Shown here: piece by piece, positions 1-12,861 of the stretch
Layout: each line of letters starts with the position of its first letter
How positions within the stretch are numbered: the first letter of the stretch is position 1
Assembly: GCF_020360975.1 (NCBI RefSeq)
Contig: NW_025408676.1
Coordinates: 1,922,001-1,986,000, forward strand
From: Hirsutella rhossiliensis
Lineage: Eukaryota > Ascomycota > Sordariomycetes > Hypocreales > Ophiocordycipitaceae
Reading direction: 5' to 3'
Length of the DNA stretch: 64,000 bases
The notes under the pieces: model-generated
What the model was told of the DNA's origin: nothing
Database searches by the model: none
The model's input: only the letters and a program-made list of their open reading frames with translations
Made by a program: the position numbers and the translations under genes

Positions 1-74
1 GTCGCAGCGCGTCGGGGGCTTTCTGCGAATGCTGCGGGCGGTTTGCGACAGATATCCTACAGAGTCCAATATCT

Positions 75-439
75 TTGCTGCACGCGGACGAAGCTCGCAT
101 TATAGTTTGGGTCACATCTTTATGCGGAAGCGGGCAGTGCGAGGTGGAAATGAGACAGGAAATGCAACTGATGATGGGGGAAATGCGGCAAGAGCACGAA
201 ACACGTGACGAGTTCTTAGGACGCACTGGTTGCACGGAGGTCACGTTGTGCAAAGTATGCGGGACGACCGCGGGCGTGAGTCGCTGCGGCAGATGTCATG
301 CAGTGGCATACTGCGGAAAGAACACCAAAAGGCGGACTGGAAGGTTCACAAAAGGCATGCGTGCCGAGAGAAGATCACTAGAGAGGAAGGTCTGGAAGGA
401 ATGACGACGAGATCCGAAGTTGTGGACGGAGTGTTGTAA
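75..439 (+). pseudogene. Broken MYND-type zinc finger gene fragment
   Basis: A MYND-type zinc-finger segment is readable in two frames. The first part (about 240-320) shows CKVCG, CGRCH and YCGK. The second part (about 320-362), in another frame, supplies EHQKADWKVHKRHAC. Together they give the Cys/His spacing of a C6HC MYND finger, a protein-interaction module found in many fungal proteins. A single-base indel near 320 separates them. The beginning may lie left of the window. It sits next to a decayed Helitron, so it could be a gene fragment captured or interrupted by transposition. The rest of the protein is not recognisable. Confidence 0.5.
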
Positions 440-632
440 GATTGCAGCTCGGTGTAGATATTTGCTAAGAAGCAAGATAAAGCATGGAACTGAATCACTT
501 TTCTGTGAATGTTGTAACTTATATCGGTAGACTATTATATCAAGCAGTTACTCTGTTTCCATTGTCCTTTGTCCTGGGTGGCGGTTTCTGAGCGGCCGGG
601 CCGATGAGTCTGACGTGTAGGCAACGATCGAA

Positions 633-2185
633 TCAACGGCGGGTCCCAAGACGGTTCCCGAGGCAGGACTCTGTCTCATCGTCTCCGGCTCGAAGGAAGA
701 AGAGGCAGCGGAAAGAGAACGATTGAGTGGCAGAGCTTCCAGTGGCGGCCGATGAGGAAGGTTTTGAGGCCAGCTGCAACAGGCGCGGTTTCTTCGTTGG
801 CGTGTCGGCGGGCTCGGGACAAGGACGCTTCTGCAGCGGTGTAACGGGATCGGCCGAAGCCGAAGTCGAAGCCGAAGGCGGAGGACTCGGCGGGAGGGCG
901 CCAGGTGTAGCGACAGAGAAAGAGGCAGCGCGGGCATCCTGGAAGGCCGCCGAAGCGGAGGACGGTTGCCGCTTCGGTGGCGATGTGAGGGCTAAGGCCG
1001 ACGCGGCTGCGGTGGTGGCGGTCTTGTCGAGAAAAGTCCAAGAATCCGGGACGACGATGAAGATGTAGTCTCTGTCGGAGCTCGGCTGGTGGACCATGAC
1101 GCGGTGATCGAGGAGGCCAGCGACCTTGCCCGTGCAGGTGAAGGAGATATTAGTATGGAATTGAGAGTCCCGCCTCTCGGCCATCTTCTTGCAAAGGATG
1201 GCCCACGGGTTGGCGCGGATGGGGAAGATGACGAAGACCTGAAACGGGTGGAAGCCCTGAGAGGATCTTGTCAGGGATCCCGGGTGATATAGGTCGAAAG
1301 CTGGAGGAAGCCGCAGCACCTCAGCTGGGTGGCGTCCAGACCTGGCAGAAGGTCCTGTCGTAGCAGGAGTGGCCGGGGCCAACGATGAGGCCGGTGAAGG
1401 AAACGATGGGCGGGATACGGGGAAGCTGTCCATGGAGGCAAAGAGCCTAGGAAGAACGCTTGAGGCCCATTTCAGCTAAATTTAGTGCTCGAGGTGTGCG
1501 CGGAGGAATTGGTAGTCCTTACGGCTGGTAGCCTTGGTCGCGGATGATAAGGGCGGGCATAGTGTAGAGAAGGATGCCTCCGGCGCCAGACTCAAGACCG
1601 TCTCGTTGCTCGACCTCCCACGCAAGGGCGTAGGGATGGACGCGGCCATTCATGAAAAACCACTCTTCGGTCCATTCGGAGGCGACAACTGGCTGATTGT
1701 AAATTGAGAGATTGAGGCTGAAGAAGATGGATGTCGCGGAGTCGTCGGTATCCGATCGGAGAGCGCATATTCCGCAGTGAGCAACCACGACGGAGGAGGC
1801 AGGAAGACGTGGGCCATGGTCTCGGCGTTGAGGCCTCTGATGCGATGCTCGTCTTGGTGGGCGAATCTGGAGGGCAATCCGGCTGGACGAAGAACATCAT
1901 GGACATTTCACCGCCAGCGCCTCTCTGGCTGTCGAGCGGCCTTCGAAGGTGTGGTGGGGCAGAGGTGAAGAGGAAGACATGGTGTATCACTGCATCTACG
2001 TGGGGTTGATCAGTGTTTTGTCCCGCACGCAAACGACTGTTGCAACCGTGGAGCAGGAAAGTAGGAAGCGGAGAGTAAACGAGCTTATTGTATTTTGAAG
2101 GGATTACGGAAAGGATGGGAGGGGCGAGCAACCTTGTCATGACAAGGATGAGGAGAAGAATGGTGCACATGGTGCTCAACGCCAC
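633..2185 (-). pseudogene. Possible broken antisense accessory gene of the Helitron
   Basis: On the minus strand, two areas look coding. One (about 1519-1790) contains FFSLNLSIYNQPVVASEW and FFMNGRVHPYALAWEVEQ. The other (633-1433, 266 aa open) contains FQVFVIFPIRANPWAILCKK and DYIFIVVPDSWTFLDK followed by a Ser/Pro/Ala-rich tail ending in a basic stretch with KKPRLL. They are in different frames and would need introns or frameshift repair to join. Some fungal Helitrons carry a second gene opposite to Rep/Hel, and the position here fits that. The product is not identified. Confidence 0.35.
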
Positions 2186-2686
2186 GAATGAGTGACACGA
2201 AGAGGCGGTCTGGGGAACGTTGCTGTTAGGATTGAGGAAAGCTGGGGATGACGGTGTTGGAAGCTATCGTCCGGGTGAGCTGAGCCAAATGGCAGGGTTA
2301 CCCCTTTCCTGCTGCAGCATGGACAGTGGAGAAAAGAAAGTCTGATACGACGTTTGTTCAAACGCGCACTTGCGACGATGGAATCGGAGGAAGCGGGGGC
2401 AGAGCGGTTGAAGGTCGCTCAGGATAGGGTTGCGGTGTCAGTTCCTACGCATGGGCTGGTCGAGGCCGTCCGAAAAGGGGAGGAGGGGGCCTCTCAGACA
2501 AGCATTACCGCGTTGCCTCGGTGATATAAAGACAACAGGGTTTTGGGAAACCGCTGGTAGGAAGAATGCCAGATACGGCGGAGCGCACCATTACCAGAAA
2601 GCGAGACAACCTGGGAGAATCTTCCGGGCGAAAGCTTTGCGATCCATCGTCCGTTTGCAGATCTTCGGCGTTAAGACAGCATCATC

Positions 2687-5600
2687 ATGGGGGAGAATCC
2701 TAGGTGCAAGGTTCAATCGGTGGGGGGAGAAGGCGAGATAGTGACGGCAGCAGCGGCCGTTGCTGCAACGGGGGGTACCGCGGAGGCGAGATTGAGTGCA
2801 ATGGATGAAGGGTTGAAGCGGGTGCCGGAATATGAAAGACAGGCGAACGTGGTATCCAGGTTTCGGCCTATCCAGGCCAAGCAGGCGCCGGCCGAGGAGG
2901 TCTCCCGGGGAGAACAAGCGGAAGCACTCAAAGGAGCGTCGCCCAGGGGCAGTCGGCGAGGCGGTCGGCGGCGAAGGGGAACATCAGATCTGAACGATGG
3001 CATTTCGAAGGTGCGGCCAGCACGGCGTTTAGCACCGATAAACGTGCGTGACGAGCCCGTGAGTATGGACACGGACGCTGCGATGCCGGGGCTGGGTACG
3101 AAGCCGTGTGGAGGGAGCCTGGAGCCACCCGTCGGCGGTGTATTGCAGTGCGAGGGTAACGACTCGATCTCGTACCGGCACATTTTGCCCAAGAGGAGGA
3201 GGATTGGGGGTGACGAGAGCAGCGCAGCGGCCACCGTTGGTCTGCAAGCACCAAGTCCCCCAGAAGCCTTGGTCGGGCGAGACGACGGCCTAGATAGTGG
3301 GAGCCAGTCCGTCGTGGGTGTAAGTGGCCCTGAGACCGTTAGGCCTAGGCAACCCAGCGGTGGCGTACGGATGAGGCTGAAAGGCCTTGTTGAGCGGACA
3401 GTTGGTGTGGGGAGAAAACGCCGGGAAGGAAGACCGACAACGACGATGAGATTTCGGCTGGGAGACGGGAGCCAGCATTCGCCAAGGCCCATCCGACCCA
3501 AAGAGATGGAGACCGCGGCCGGACCGCCCTCGGACGAGGCCGGATTACTCGTCGGGATCGAGGAGGGCATGCAGAACGGCACGTCTGGAAAGCAAAACGA
3601 TGGTGCGCAGACGAGGCCGAAGGGGCCCGAGGCACACCTAAGCAACCCGGGAAGAAAAGGCCGACCGGCAACGACCGGCGGGCGTCCGTCTGGGAACGTC
3701 AGGGAGCCCCTGGTTCGGCCAATCCAACCCAAAGAGAGGGGAGATGTAGCAGGGGGTGGGCAGCCACCCGGACGGTTGACAGCGCGGCCACCCCGGCAGA
3801 CCACAGGTGAAGAACAGGATCGACCGAGACGAAACGAGGCAGCGAGACCTTCGCGGCCCGTGGAGCAGCGAAAGAGGACGCGCCACCCCGACCGTGATCG
3901 GCCCCTGACGAAACGCATTCGGGGGGGCCATCCGGGGCAGAGGAAGAAGGAGTTGCAGGCGGAGGAATTGGCCAGTGTCTTGTGTTACCTCGAGGAGGAA
4001 TTTGCTACGAAGGAGAGACTATCCAACGAGCAAACTTGGTGCACACCAGTACCGCACGAGAGGAAGGTATCGACGGTGCGAAGGTTCTATCGGGCGTTCC
4101 ACGATGTGAGCACCTTGCCGATAATGACCTGCATGACAGCTACCGCAAGCGCACAAGGAGGGAGTTGAGGAGAGCACATGGGACCAATGGAGGTCAAGCA
4201 GCGTTCAAAAGGCGGCCGGTCGCCATTTGCGTGCCGGAGCTGCTTTCCCCAGGACGAGTCCGTCTCGATTTGTGTGGAGTGTGCTCGATGCTTGGGGCGC
4301 GGGAACCTGTCGCCGGCTGTCCACCTTCACAGTCGCCTCGGCTGTGAGCACATGTTCCCGACGAGCTTAATGGCCTGACGCCGGTCGAGGAGAAGCTCAT
4401 CTCGCTGAACTCGTGTTACGGCTTTGTGACGAGGTATAGCATTCCGGGCGGGCAGCGGCAGGCCGTGAGGTATCCGAGACACGTCAAGGGCCACATCACG
4501 GTGTTCCCAAACAACGTGCAGGAGCTGGCGAGAAAGGTGCTCCCGCACCCGCTCTTGCAAACAATGGACGAGATACATGTCTCGTGGCAGGGCGCGGAGA
4601 AGCCAGCACCGAGCGACTTGTCGGGTCTCTTGTCGGTGAGGCGTCAAGTCGTCGAGAGAGCGCTTGTCTGGTTGAAGAAGAACAATCCCCATTACGCCGA
4701 CATTGAGATCGACAAGGCGGAAATGGATAGTTGGGGAACCCCATCGCACGGTGTGCCGTCGATGGTGTACGGACGCATGGAGCGGAACGAGCCGTCTGCG
4801 TGGGAGAAGACGCGAACGGCACAGGTCGTGCCGCCCGCAGAGCGGGCCATGGACGGCGATAGTTCGGCGGAGATCGAGGAAGTCCTTGCTCGGCTCCACC
4901 AGGGACAAGACGTATCGGACAGGCCGAGTCGAGAATCCGACGGGGATGGAGCGGATGGGACTAATGATGCCGAGCCCGAAGACGGGGCCAAAATGATCAA
5001 CGAGATAACCTCTTCCGGCATGTTTGCGTTGGACGGACCGCCGGACGTGTCGGACGCGGAGAAGCTCCGCTTTGCTTGCAATGCCGTGAGCGGCGACGGG
5101 GCCGAGGACGGCCGGCCGGGGCCGAGGCATGGATAAGGTCGGCGGGGCAGGTCGAGGCGGTATGGATGTCTGTGAGCCGTACATTCACGTTGGTCGTGGA
5201 GAGAATTCGCCGACTCGCTGGACGCCTCGTTCTTCGCCAAGACCTTTCCCACCCTATTGCCGTTCGGATTTGGAGGACCACGGCTGGCGGAGGAATTCAT
5301 CCTAGGGCCGGAGGGGTCGGTCAATCCGCGCGGTACGGCTGCCGGAGAAGAGACGGCCGCGCGAGATCTCCTGTCGTCTCGGAACATGAGCCTTCGGACG
5401 TGGGCCGGCATCGTGCTGCGGCGCCATGGTGGCCGATTCGCGACGCATGCCATCTTCTCGTTTCTCCTTTTCAACATGGACGTGCGGTCGAGGAATCGTC
5501 GTGTCAGCATGCTCAGCGTGACGCGGAAGAATTTCCCCGAGGTAGAGCGCATCGTACAGTCGCTCACCGCAGATAGGTTGGCGGCGGCCAGGGTGGAGTT

Positions 5601-8600
5601 GGAGAGCTCGGGCACGACCACCGATGATGGCGTGAAGGAGCTTCTAAGATGCCTTTCGCTATACGGCTACCGGCAGCCCATGTCGAGGGAACTCCGTCTG
5701 AGCATGCGACGCAAGATCCAGTCACTCATCTTGTGTCGTGGCGTGCCTGCAATCTGGTTCACGCTCAACCCGAACGACATCACGAACCCGGTGAAGCTGA
5801 GACTGGCGGCGTACCGCACACGTGATCCTGAAGCGGCCGAGGCATTTCTGAGAAGCCTCGACATGGCGTTCAAACGTGCGCGGCTGGCCATCTCGGACCC
5901 GTTGAGCTCGGCCGAATTCTTCCACCGAGAGATGACGTTGTTCTTCGAAAATTACGTCAGAGTGGGCGAGGAGTCGGTATTCGGGCGCATCAGCCACTAT
6001 TACGGCGCCGTGGAGACCAACGAGCGAGGGGCGCTTCATGTTCACGGACTGCTCTGGCTGCAGGGAAATGCGCATCTAAGCTCAATGCTTGTCGATATCC
6101 ACGGCGAGGATCAAGCGGCATACCGAGAGCGCATTGTCAGATACGTCGACAGCGTCTTTTCCGAGGTATGGCGCGGGGGGCGGCGTGTTGGCCTGTGTCC
6201 TCCGTTCAGTCAAACCCGAGAAAGCTGACGAACAAGACAGGATCTGGACCAGGAAGGTTTCTGCGCAATCCAGGCAGAGCGATCGGTAACATCAGATATA
6301 TCGCAGTTGCTGGGCGATGAACGGCAATTTTCAGCCTCGTTCGACGAGGAAGCGAACTTCTGTGCCGGCGCGACGCAGATCCATACCCATAGCCCGACCT
6401 GCGTCAAGTACTCGCTGGGCAAAGGGGGGCGCAAGAGTGATTTATGTCGTTTCAAGGCGCCGTGGGGACTGGTCGACGAGACGGCCTTCACGGGAGACGG
6501 CGTGCTGCGGATTCGGAGGTCGCACAGCATGGTGAATCGGTGGAACAAGGCGATTGCCGTGGGGCTTCGCCACAACCATGACATATCCTTCATCGCCACA
6601 CAGCGCAAGACCATGGCCCTCGTCTATTACGTGACGAATTACGCGACCAAGGTAGAGGACCCGACGTGGAAGCGCGTCGCCGCGGCCGCGGATCTCTTGC
6701 CTCCCAGAGCAGGCGAGGAAATGGCCGACGACGCGGAGGTTCGTGGAGGCGAAGGTGGCGGGGACGATGGCAAACAAAACAGGACACGACAATTCTTGAT
6801 GAAGGTGGCGAATCGCGTGTTTACGGAGAGGCCGTTATCGCAGGTCGAGGTTATTGCGGATCTTCTGGGATACCCGACTGAACTGACGAATAACGGTGCC
6901 TGGGCGTTCCTGAACGTTTCGGTGCTCTACTGGCACGTCTTCCGACAATGGCCGCACCTTCGACGGGAAAGCGGCGCATCCACTGCAGATGGTTCCGTGG
7001 ACGAGTCAATACTCGTCGAAGAAGCAGGCCAGAGGATTTGCCGCGTCGAGGCATATCGTCATCGGGGAGATGTCCTTCGAGGGCTGTGTCTCTACGACTA
7101 TATTTCGCTGGTCAGGCTGAAGCGCAACGACACGGACAAGAGGCCCGCCGCCTGGGAGGTCCCGCTCGAGAGCGGCTGGGCTCCGGGAGCCGTTGGGTGC
7201 AGGTGCTCAGGCGACCGGGCAAGCAGGCCATGGTCTGCCTCGATGGGTATTTGAGCAAGGATTTCGACGAAGACGACGAAGGGTCGTGCTACCGAAGGTG
7301 CGTTTGTCGTCGACGGACCAGGGTGTCGGGTCGAGAAGGCTAATTTCCACGTCGAAGAGCGGCTGTGCAGCATCTTGCGCTATTCGTGCCGTGGGAGTCC
7401 TTCTTAGGTGAAGAAAGCGGTGGCATCGACCGCATATGGAGGCGGGAACGAGCAGCTCTGGTCCCGAGGATATCATGTTACGTCGATAACGTGCAGTTGC
7501 TGCGACGGTCGGCCGAAGATGCAAAGCGGGACGCCAAGCAGTGGGCAGCCTCATCCGGGGACCGTGACGCCACGGCAGTACATCCGGACGAGGATGGCAC
7601 TGGGAGGCGGGTGTCGAGCCTGGATCGGTATACCAGGCCGACAGTACCGGAAACACGATGCGTCTAATCGACGTTGTCAGAAGCTCGATCGGGGCGAACC
7701 AAATCACGGCCGGCTCGCCAGAGCTCACGGCGATGATGCAGGAGCTCAGCCGCTTCCAGCAATTGGCGTTGTCGTCGTCTTCCGAGTTCCAGGCCGCAAT
7801 ACTATCCGAACGGGGCCCAAGACGAATCAACATCCCGGGCGGGCATTCTCCGGAGCCAGAATACCGCCGCAGAGTCAGGTTAGGGCCATAAAGTCGCAGC
7901 AAACCTGTGCATCCAGGGAGAGGGAGAAGATGATCCGGGGCATACAAAGCGTGCCCACGGCAGCAGTGACTGATCGTCGGGCGGCGGTGCGCAGCGTGCT
8001 CACGGGGTTCGGGGATGACGATATCCAGATGACGGCGGCGGACCTCGAGGAAACGGTAGAGGAGGCCAGCGCGGGAATGGAGATCCGGCTTGGCACCTCA
8101 ACCTCCTTTATCGAGGCGGGTAAGGCCCTGGTAGCGAGGTTCACGCTGAACAAGAAGCAGGCGATCGCCTTCCTAATCATATGCCGTCAGCTTGACCTAA
8201 TACGGCGCAGGGAAAAGGCAACGTGCGTCAGCTGTGCCAATTCGTCGGTGGAGAGGGCGGAACGGGCAAGTCGCGAGTTATCGAGGCGCTCGTCGAGCTC
8301 TTCGCGTCCAAGGATCAATCGAATCGCCTGATAATAACGGCGACGTCAGGGACTGCAGCAGCACGGATCAACGGCATCACGATCCACTCCGCCTGCGGGT
8401 TCTCCAAAGATCTCGCGGCAGTCGCAAACACGGGCAAGGATCTCGACGGGGTGCGAATGCCGAACCAGGCGGAGCGGTTCGTCCACGGGCAGTCCCGGAT
8501 GGACTGGCAGGAGAAGGACGTGCTTGTCGTTGACGAGGTTAGCATGCTCGGGGCGCGGACGCTACACGCAGTCAACGAGCAGCTCTGCCGGCTGCGCGGG

Positions 8601-9809
8601 TCGCACCGGGATTTTGGAGGGGATCCCCATCGTCCTCTTCTGCGGAGACTTCCACCAATTCCGCCCGGTCCAAGAGCGGTCGATCCTCCTCCCCCAGCAC
8701 GGTTGTCTCGTGGGACATGGACAACTCTTTCAAGGCCGAGCAACGGCACCAGCACGACAAGGCGCACGCGCTGTGGAAGAGGTTCACGGCGGTCGTCATG
8801 CTGGACGAGCAAGTGCGCGCCGCCGACGACCCAGAGCTGCAGAGGCTGTTAAAGCGAATCCGACTGGGTGTGCAGGACCGCACGGATCTGGACCTCCTCA
8901 ACACCAGGTGCTACCAGGAGGGTAGGCAGATCCCGTGGGCATCAGGCATCACCGTGGTGACGCCGCTGAACAGGAACCGGTGGAACCTGAACATGGAGGC
9001 CAGCTTGGCGTTCCAGATCCAGCACCGGTCGACGTTACGCATCTTCATATCCGGCCATAAATGGAAGGAGGGCTTGCCGACGGAGGAGGAGGCCATCATG
9101 ATCCTAAACCAGGGCGACGATAGCGCAATACCGGTGCCGGCCGTCTTCATGTTCGTGCCGGGGATGCCGGTCGTCGTGAACCACAACACCCACCAGGGGT
9201 TAAAGCTGGTGAACGGTGCCAGCTACGCGGCGCTGGAGGTTATCCTCGACAAGTCGTACCCGGGCATCGCATCTCGGCCGACATGACGATCCATTTCGGC
9301 CGCCGGCGGGGATAATGCTAGAGTCCGAGACGACGAAAGATGTTCAATTCGTCGGGATGCCGCCAGGCACGATCTTGTTGACGCCCATGACCGTCAAGAT
9401 ACAATGCCAGCGAAAGAGGCCGTGGCAGCAGAACGACGTCAGCCGAAAGGGCCTGCCCTGTACGGCAGCCTTCGCGTGCACAGACTATAAAGTGCAGGGC
9501 AGGACGCTCGAGCGTGTGGCTCTGGAGCTGCGGGGGACGCGGACGTCAAACATCGAGGGACGCGCCGTGTCCTCGCAGTGCGACCCGTACAGCCTGTACG
9601 TGCAGCTGTCCCGCTGCCCGACGTTGGATGGCATCATGCTCGTCTCCAAAGTGCGGGAGAGAGACTTGGTGGGCAACAAAGTCCCGGACGAGATGACCGA
9701 CGCAGAAGCGAGGCTGGGTCGGCTGAGTGACAAGACTGTTCGCGAGGCCTTGGAATGGCTAGACGTTGATTCCTTAGACCCTGCGGGCTTGCACGTGAAG
9801 CTATCGTGA
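2687..9809 (+). pseudogene. Helitron Rep-helicase, frameshifted
   Basis: Remains of one long protein spread over several frames. From left to right: a basic, low-complexity N-terminal part with recurring RPIQPKE-like units (2687-4168); a cysteine-rich segment and a DUF6570-like domain with YPRHVKGHITVFPNNVQEL (about 4180-5130); the Helitron_like_N HUH endonuclease with FTLNPNDITNP (about 5757), the HUH motif in ALHVHGLLWL (about 6032-6060) and the two-tyrosine motif YYVTNYATK (about 6623-6651); then a Pif1-type helicase with Walker A GGEGGTGKS (about 8246), Walker B LVVDEVSMLGA (about 8522) and the C-terminal TDYKVQGRTLERVALEL (about 9480). The HUH and Tyr residues nick and join DNA in rolling-circle transposition. 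Frame changes occur near 4170, 4380, 5140-5250, 6180-6300, 7190, 7340-7400, 7640, 8220, 8620 and 9270. Inactive as written. Confidence 0.85.
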
Positions 9810-10312
9810 TGCCGGGCGCTAGACGGCACCGTGCTCGTGTCAGGGGTGCGGCCCGTGCGGGAGAGAGGTTCGGTGGCCAAAGGCAAACCAAGTTCGCGAG
9901 TGTGTGCGCAAAGGCGCGAGGGCCTAGCCTGGTTGGGTCAGTCAGGCCCTGTCCCGGCTCTAAAAATCGGCTCGGTCCTCAGAAGGAAAGGCAAGGCAAA
10001 GGGCACGGGCCAAAATGCAGCGAAAGGCACAAGGCACCAATGACAAGGAAGCTTGCAAGGAGGGGCTAGGACGAGAGAGGGAAAAAAAGTCTGGGCCAAT
10101 CAGAAGGCGGGATTTTCGAGGGTTAAAAATTTTTGGGGGTTTCGGTTTTGGGTTTCTCCGCGTCCAGAAGAGCCTTTCGTTCCTCAAGGCACGGGAAGCC
10201 GAGAAAGCTAGCGAATCAGAGGCGCGGATTCGGGGGGCAAAAAAGCGCGGCATAGAAATCCTTTCGTTCCTCAAGGCATCGTGTTTCAAAATCGAGTCCA
10301 CGCTTTGCAGTG

Positions 10313-11439
10313 CTACTGCCTCTTTTCTGGGCCGAACTTGGGATTCTCGTTTCCAACTACTCCCTTCCCAAATCCTTCACCATTGCCATTAACAGACATA
10401 ACTGCAACGAACTTGTCGGTCAAGGCCTGCACACCACTCTCAAAACTCTTCTCATCAAAGGCGCAATGCCCGCCTTTCGGGGCGTTGTCCACCGTCTGTA
10501 GTTGATTGATCTCGTTCTCAGATAGCCCAGCTGACGCAGCGGCTTGCTCATATGCCGGAATAGACTGAGGAATGGTCTCTTGTAGCGATTCGAGTTCGTT
10601 GAAAGTCGACTCGAAGTGGATTCGAGTCGTCTTGATGGCCTGCATTGCATCGCTCGCGAACTCGACTTGAGGAGCCATGCCACCACAGCTAAACAAGGCT
10701 CCTGTTTTAGGGTATTTACCCATAAATTTCGGCATGAAGAAGCCAGAGAGCATCTGAGAGCCACCGCTAACGCCCATGAACTGGACGTTTGCTTTGTCGA
10801 AAGCGATAAGCTTAGGGAGCTCTTTCTGTATGCAATCGTTGACTGCTTGTGCGTCTGCGGCACCGTTTGGCCGCTCCTGCTGGCCCTTGGGTGCACCACC
10901 CCATTGGAGGCCGTCGTTGGGAGCGAGGAATACGACGCCCATTTGGTTGGCCTCGTTGATACCTTTGTTGGGGTAGGCGGTGAATGACTGGCCGCCATCG
11001 CCGTGGAGTAACACCATTAAACCATTCTTACCCTTGTCACCGGCCTCGGCGGCGGCACCCTTCACACCTGAAGCTTTCGTGAACTGGTCGGCGGGACCGC
11101 TAATTTTCATTCGAATCTCAAGATTGCTGGTTGGCACGCGTTAGATGGACTGCGAGACTGTGAGAAATCATGACGCTCTTACTTGCAGGTGAGAGTTTTG
11201 TCGAGAATGGTCAAGCCAGACCCTTGATCGGCGGATATACCCTCAGGTTCTTTCATCACCTTGTCTCGTGGGGTTTGCTTGTTGCCACCACCTCCACTCC
11301 TACCACCGCCTCCATTCTTACCGCCACCCTTTTTGCCCACTTGGTTGTTTTTGTTCTGGGGAGTGGCTTCGACGAAGGATATGCAGAGAATCGCGAGCAG
11401 AAGCAGCACTGCCAGAGCCGTACTCCTCGACTTGAACAT
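10313..11439 (-). CDS. Secreted alpha/beta-hydrolase-like protein, two exons
   Basis: Two exons, 11439-11183 and 11126-10313, joined across a 56-bp GT-AG intron (11182-11127), give 356 aa. The start chosen is the ATG at 11439, which begins a clean signal peptide: short basic N-terminus, then ALAVLLLLAILCISFVEA. An ATG 7 codons upstream would spoil it. The mature N-terminus is a Gly-rich low-complexity stretch (residues about 35-55). The body has LLHGDGG (about 125-131), an oxyanion-hole type segment, and GVSGGS (nucleophile Ser about 206), which fits an alpha/beta-hydrolase fold of the PHB-depolymerase/esterase kind. The C-terminal part has GGHCAF, a possible site for the catalytic His. Substrate unknown. 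It is the only intact non-transposon gene left of the cluster. Confidence 0.8.
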
Positions 11440-12118
11440 TTCGAACGGGTATGGAAGCAAAATGACAGAAATCAGAAATTATAGCAGAGAAAATAAAAAA
11501 ATGAGGGACTGAAATAGCGGACCGGCCGATGTAGAATGGGATGAAAGAGAAGAGAAAGATCAGGCCTCTAAGCACTAGAGATGTGGTCACATTTTGAGGT
11601 GGTATTGAAAACACGGACGAGTTTCAAAGGCATATTACGGAGGGACCTTTCAAATGGCCTTTCAAAGAGTATGACTTGGCACAGTGCCTCACAGGGGGTT
11701 CACAGGGGAGCTGTTGGGTCACAGCTTTCGAAGTGCTCCTCTGTAGTGACCCTGTGTCGCGAAATTCTCGGTGTCGTGAGTTTCGGATAATGGTCATGGC
11801 GCGTAGCGTGTTTTGCAATGACCGGTATTCGTACGGACATGTTGTGAGGGAACGATCATGTGACTTTCATACTTTATGAAATGTCTCACTTTGATTCATG
11901 TAAATAGCGAAAGTCAGAGTCTTCCTTAGGAACCTCTTTCTCTCTTTGTAGACAATCACTTTACCCAAGTCGTACTCGACCTTGTTCGTGCACTTGTACC
12001 GTCACACATGTCTGAGTTGTGGTGGAACAAGCCCCTCTTGGCGGTCGGCTGTATTTCACCCCCTGAATTATCTAAAATATTTTCGACATGAGACGTGCTA
12101 TTTCAGGTAGTTAGACGC
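11440..12118. other. Intergenic, upstream of the secreted hydrolase
   Basis: No gene recognised. The part next to 11440 should hold the promoter of the minus-strand hydrolase gene. The rest shows no convincing open frame or repeat. Confidence 0.5.
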
Positions 12119-12447
12119 TGTCACACGGAGTATATCAGCCTCCAACAGTCTGATTCCCCTATTCGCACAGTTAGCCTATATTTTAGGTCGTGGCAGTTTG
12201 TAATGCCATATTAGTGATGGATTCGAACTTTCTAGATGACATCGTCATCTAGGCTGCCTGGGTGGCGACATCGCCACTCAACCCAACGTCACAAGTATAA
12301 GAAGCCAACTTCTCACCATCACTTAGATAGAGAATCAAGAGTTGTTCAGTCCCCGATCTTCATGCTTGCTCGGCTCATCCTCCGTGCGATAGACACTGTA
12401 TCTCTAATAACATGGTCGTCATCCTTCTGCAAGCTGCAGGGTTGACA
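12119..12447 (+). repeat. Solo LTR-like relic
   Basis: Begins TGTCACAC and can be ended at GGTTGACA, giving TGTCA/TGACA inverted ends. Its start (ATATCAGCCTCCAACAGTCT) and its later part (AGAATCAAGAGT, TCATCCTCCGTGCGATA) match the arms and spacer of the palindrome at 23914-24433, so the two loci hold copies of one repeat family. No matching target duplication was seen here (GACGC before, GTGTT after). Confidence 0.5.
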
Positions 12448-12609
12448 GTGTTTCCGCTCAGTTTCTTCTCGCAGATCAGCGGAGCGAGAACGGTGCCTGT
12501 CTCATGTGTGGGTACTCCGGGGGTTGACTAGCAGGGGAACCCCCCCGAGTACGCGTGGTATCCGAGGGTTTGCTGAGCGCCGCTGATCTGGTCGGGTGGG
12601 GCAATCCGA

Positions 12610-12720
12610 GAATCAGCGACCAGGCGGGCCAATCGTATCTGCGGATATCCACCCCACCCGAACGGCGCGCGCCGTGGATATACGCAGATATCGGTGCCCC
12701 GCTGATTGCGTCGCTGATTC
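12610..12720. repeat. Large imperfect palindrome upstream of the Crypton gene
   Basis: Arms GAATCAGCGAC (12610-12620) and GTCGCTGATTC (12710-12720), then GTATCTGCGGATATCCAC against GTGGATATACGCAGATAT nearer the centre, around the perfect palindrome CGGCGCGCGCCG. It could extrude as a hairpin or serve as paired binding sites for the recombinase. Confidence 0.8.
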
Positions 12721-12861
12721 GATGGAGAAGCCGCTATTCACGTTCGCTACGGCGCCCTGTCCACTGGAATTTTAGCGGGCGACCCGACCAGGCGGTGCGC
12801 ATCGTGATCGCTAGATAGGGCATCTCTCGTCGCCGCGCGCCACCCGCTCCAACCCGGACTG

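Larger units (their letters stand above)
500..10300 (+). mobile_element. Degraded Helitron (rolling-circle transposon), approximate limits
   Basis: This block carries a Helitron Rep/helicase coding region on the plus strand (2687-9809) and a probable second, antisense coding region (about 633-2185). Termini were not found: I could not identify a 5' TC end or a 3' CTRR end with its hairpin, so the limits are only the limits of recognisable coding plus flanks. The stretch 9810-10300 has no gene. It holds a 19-bp direct repeat (10173-10191 and 10260-10278) and may be the Helitron 3' region. Multiple frame changes mean this copy cannot encode its own full-length protein as written. Confidence 0.7.

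Noticed and set aside
2713..3918. 401-aa open frame on the minus strand
   Set aside because: It is the shadow of the basic low-complexity Helitron N-terminal frame on the plus strand; its composition mirrors that frame and no family feature is seen.
4692..5621. 309-aa open frame on the minus strand
   Set aside because: Opposite to the DUF6570 and Rep coding region; no domain character, best explained as GC-rich shadow.
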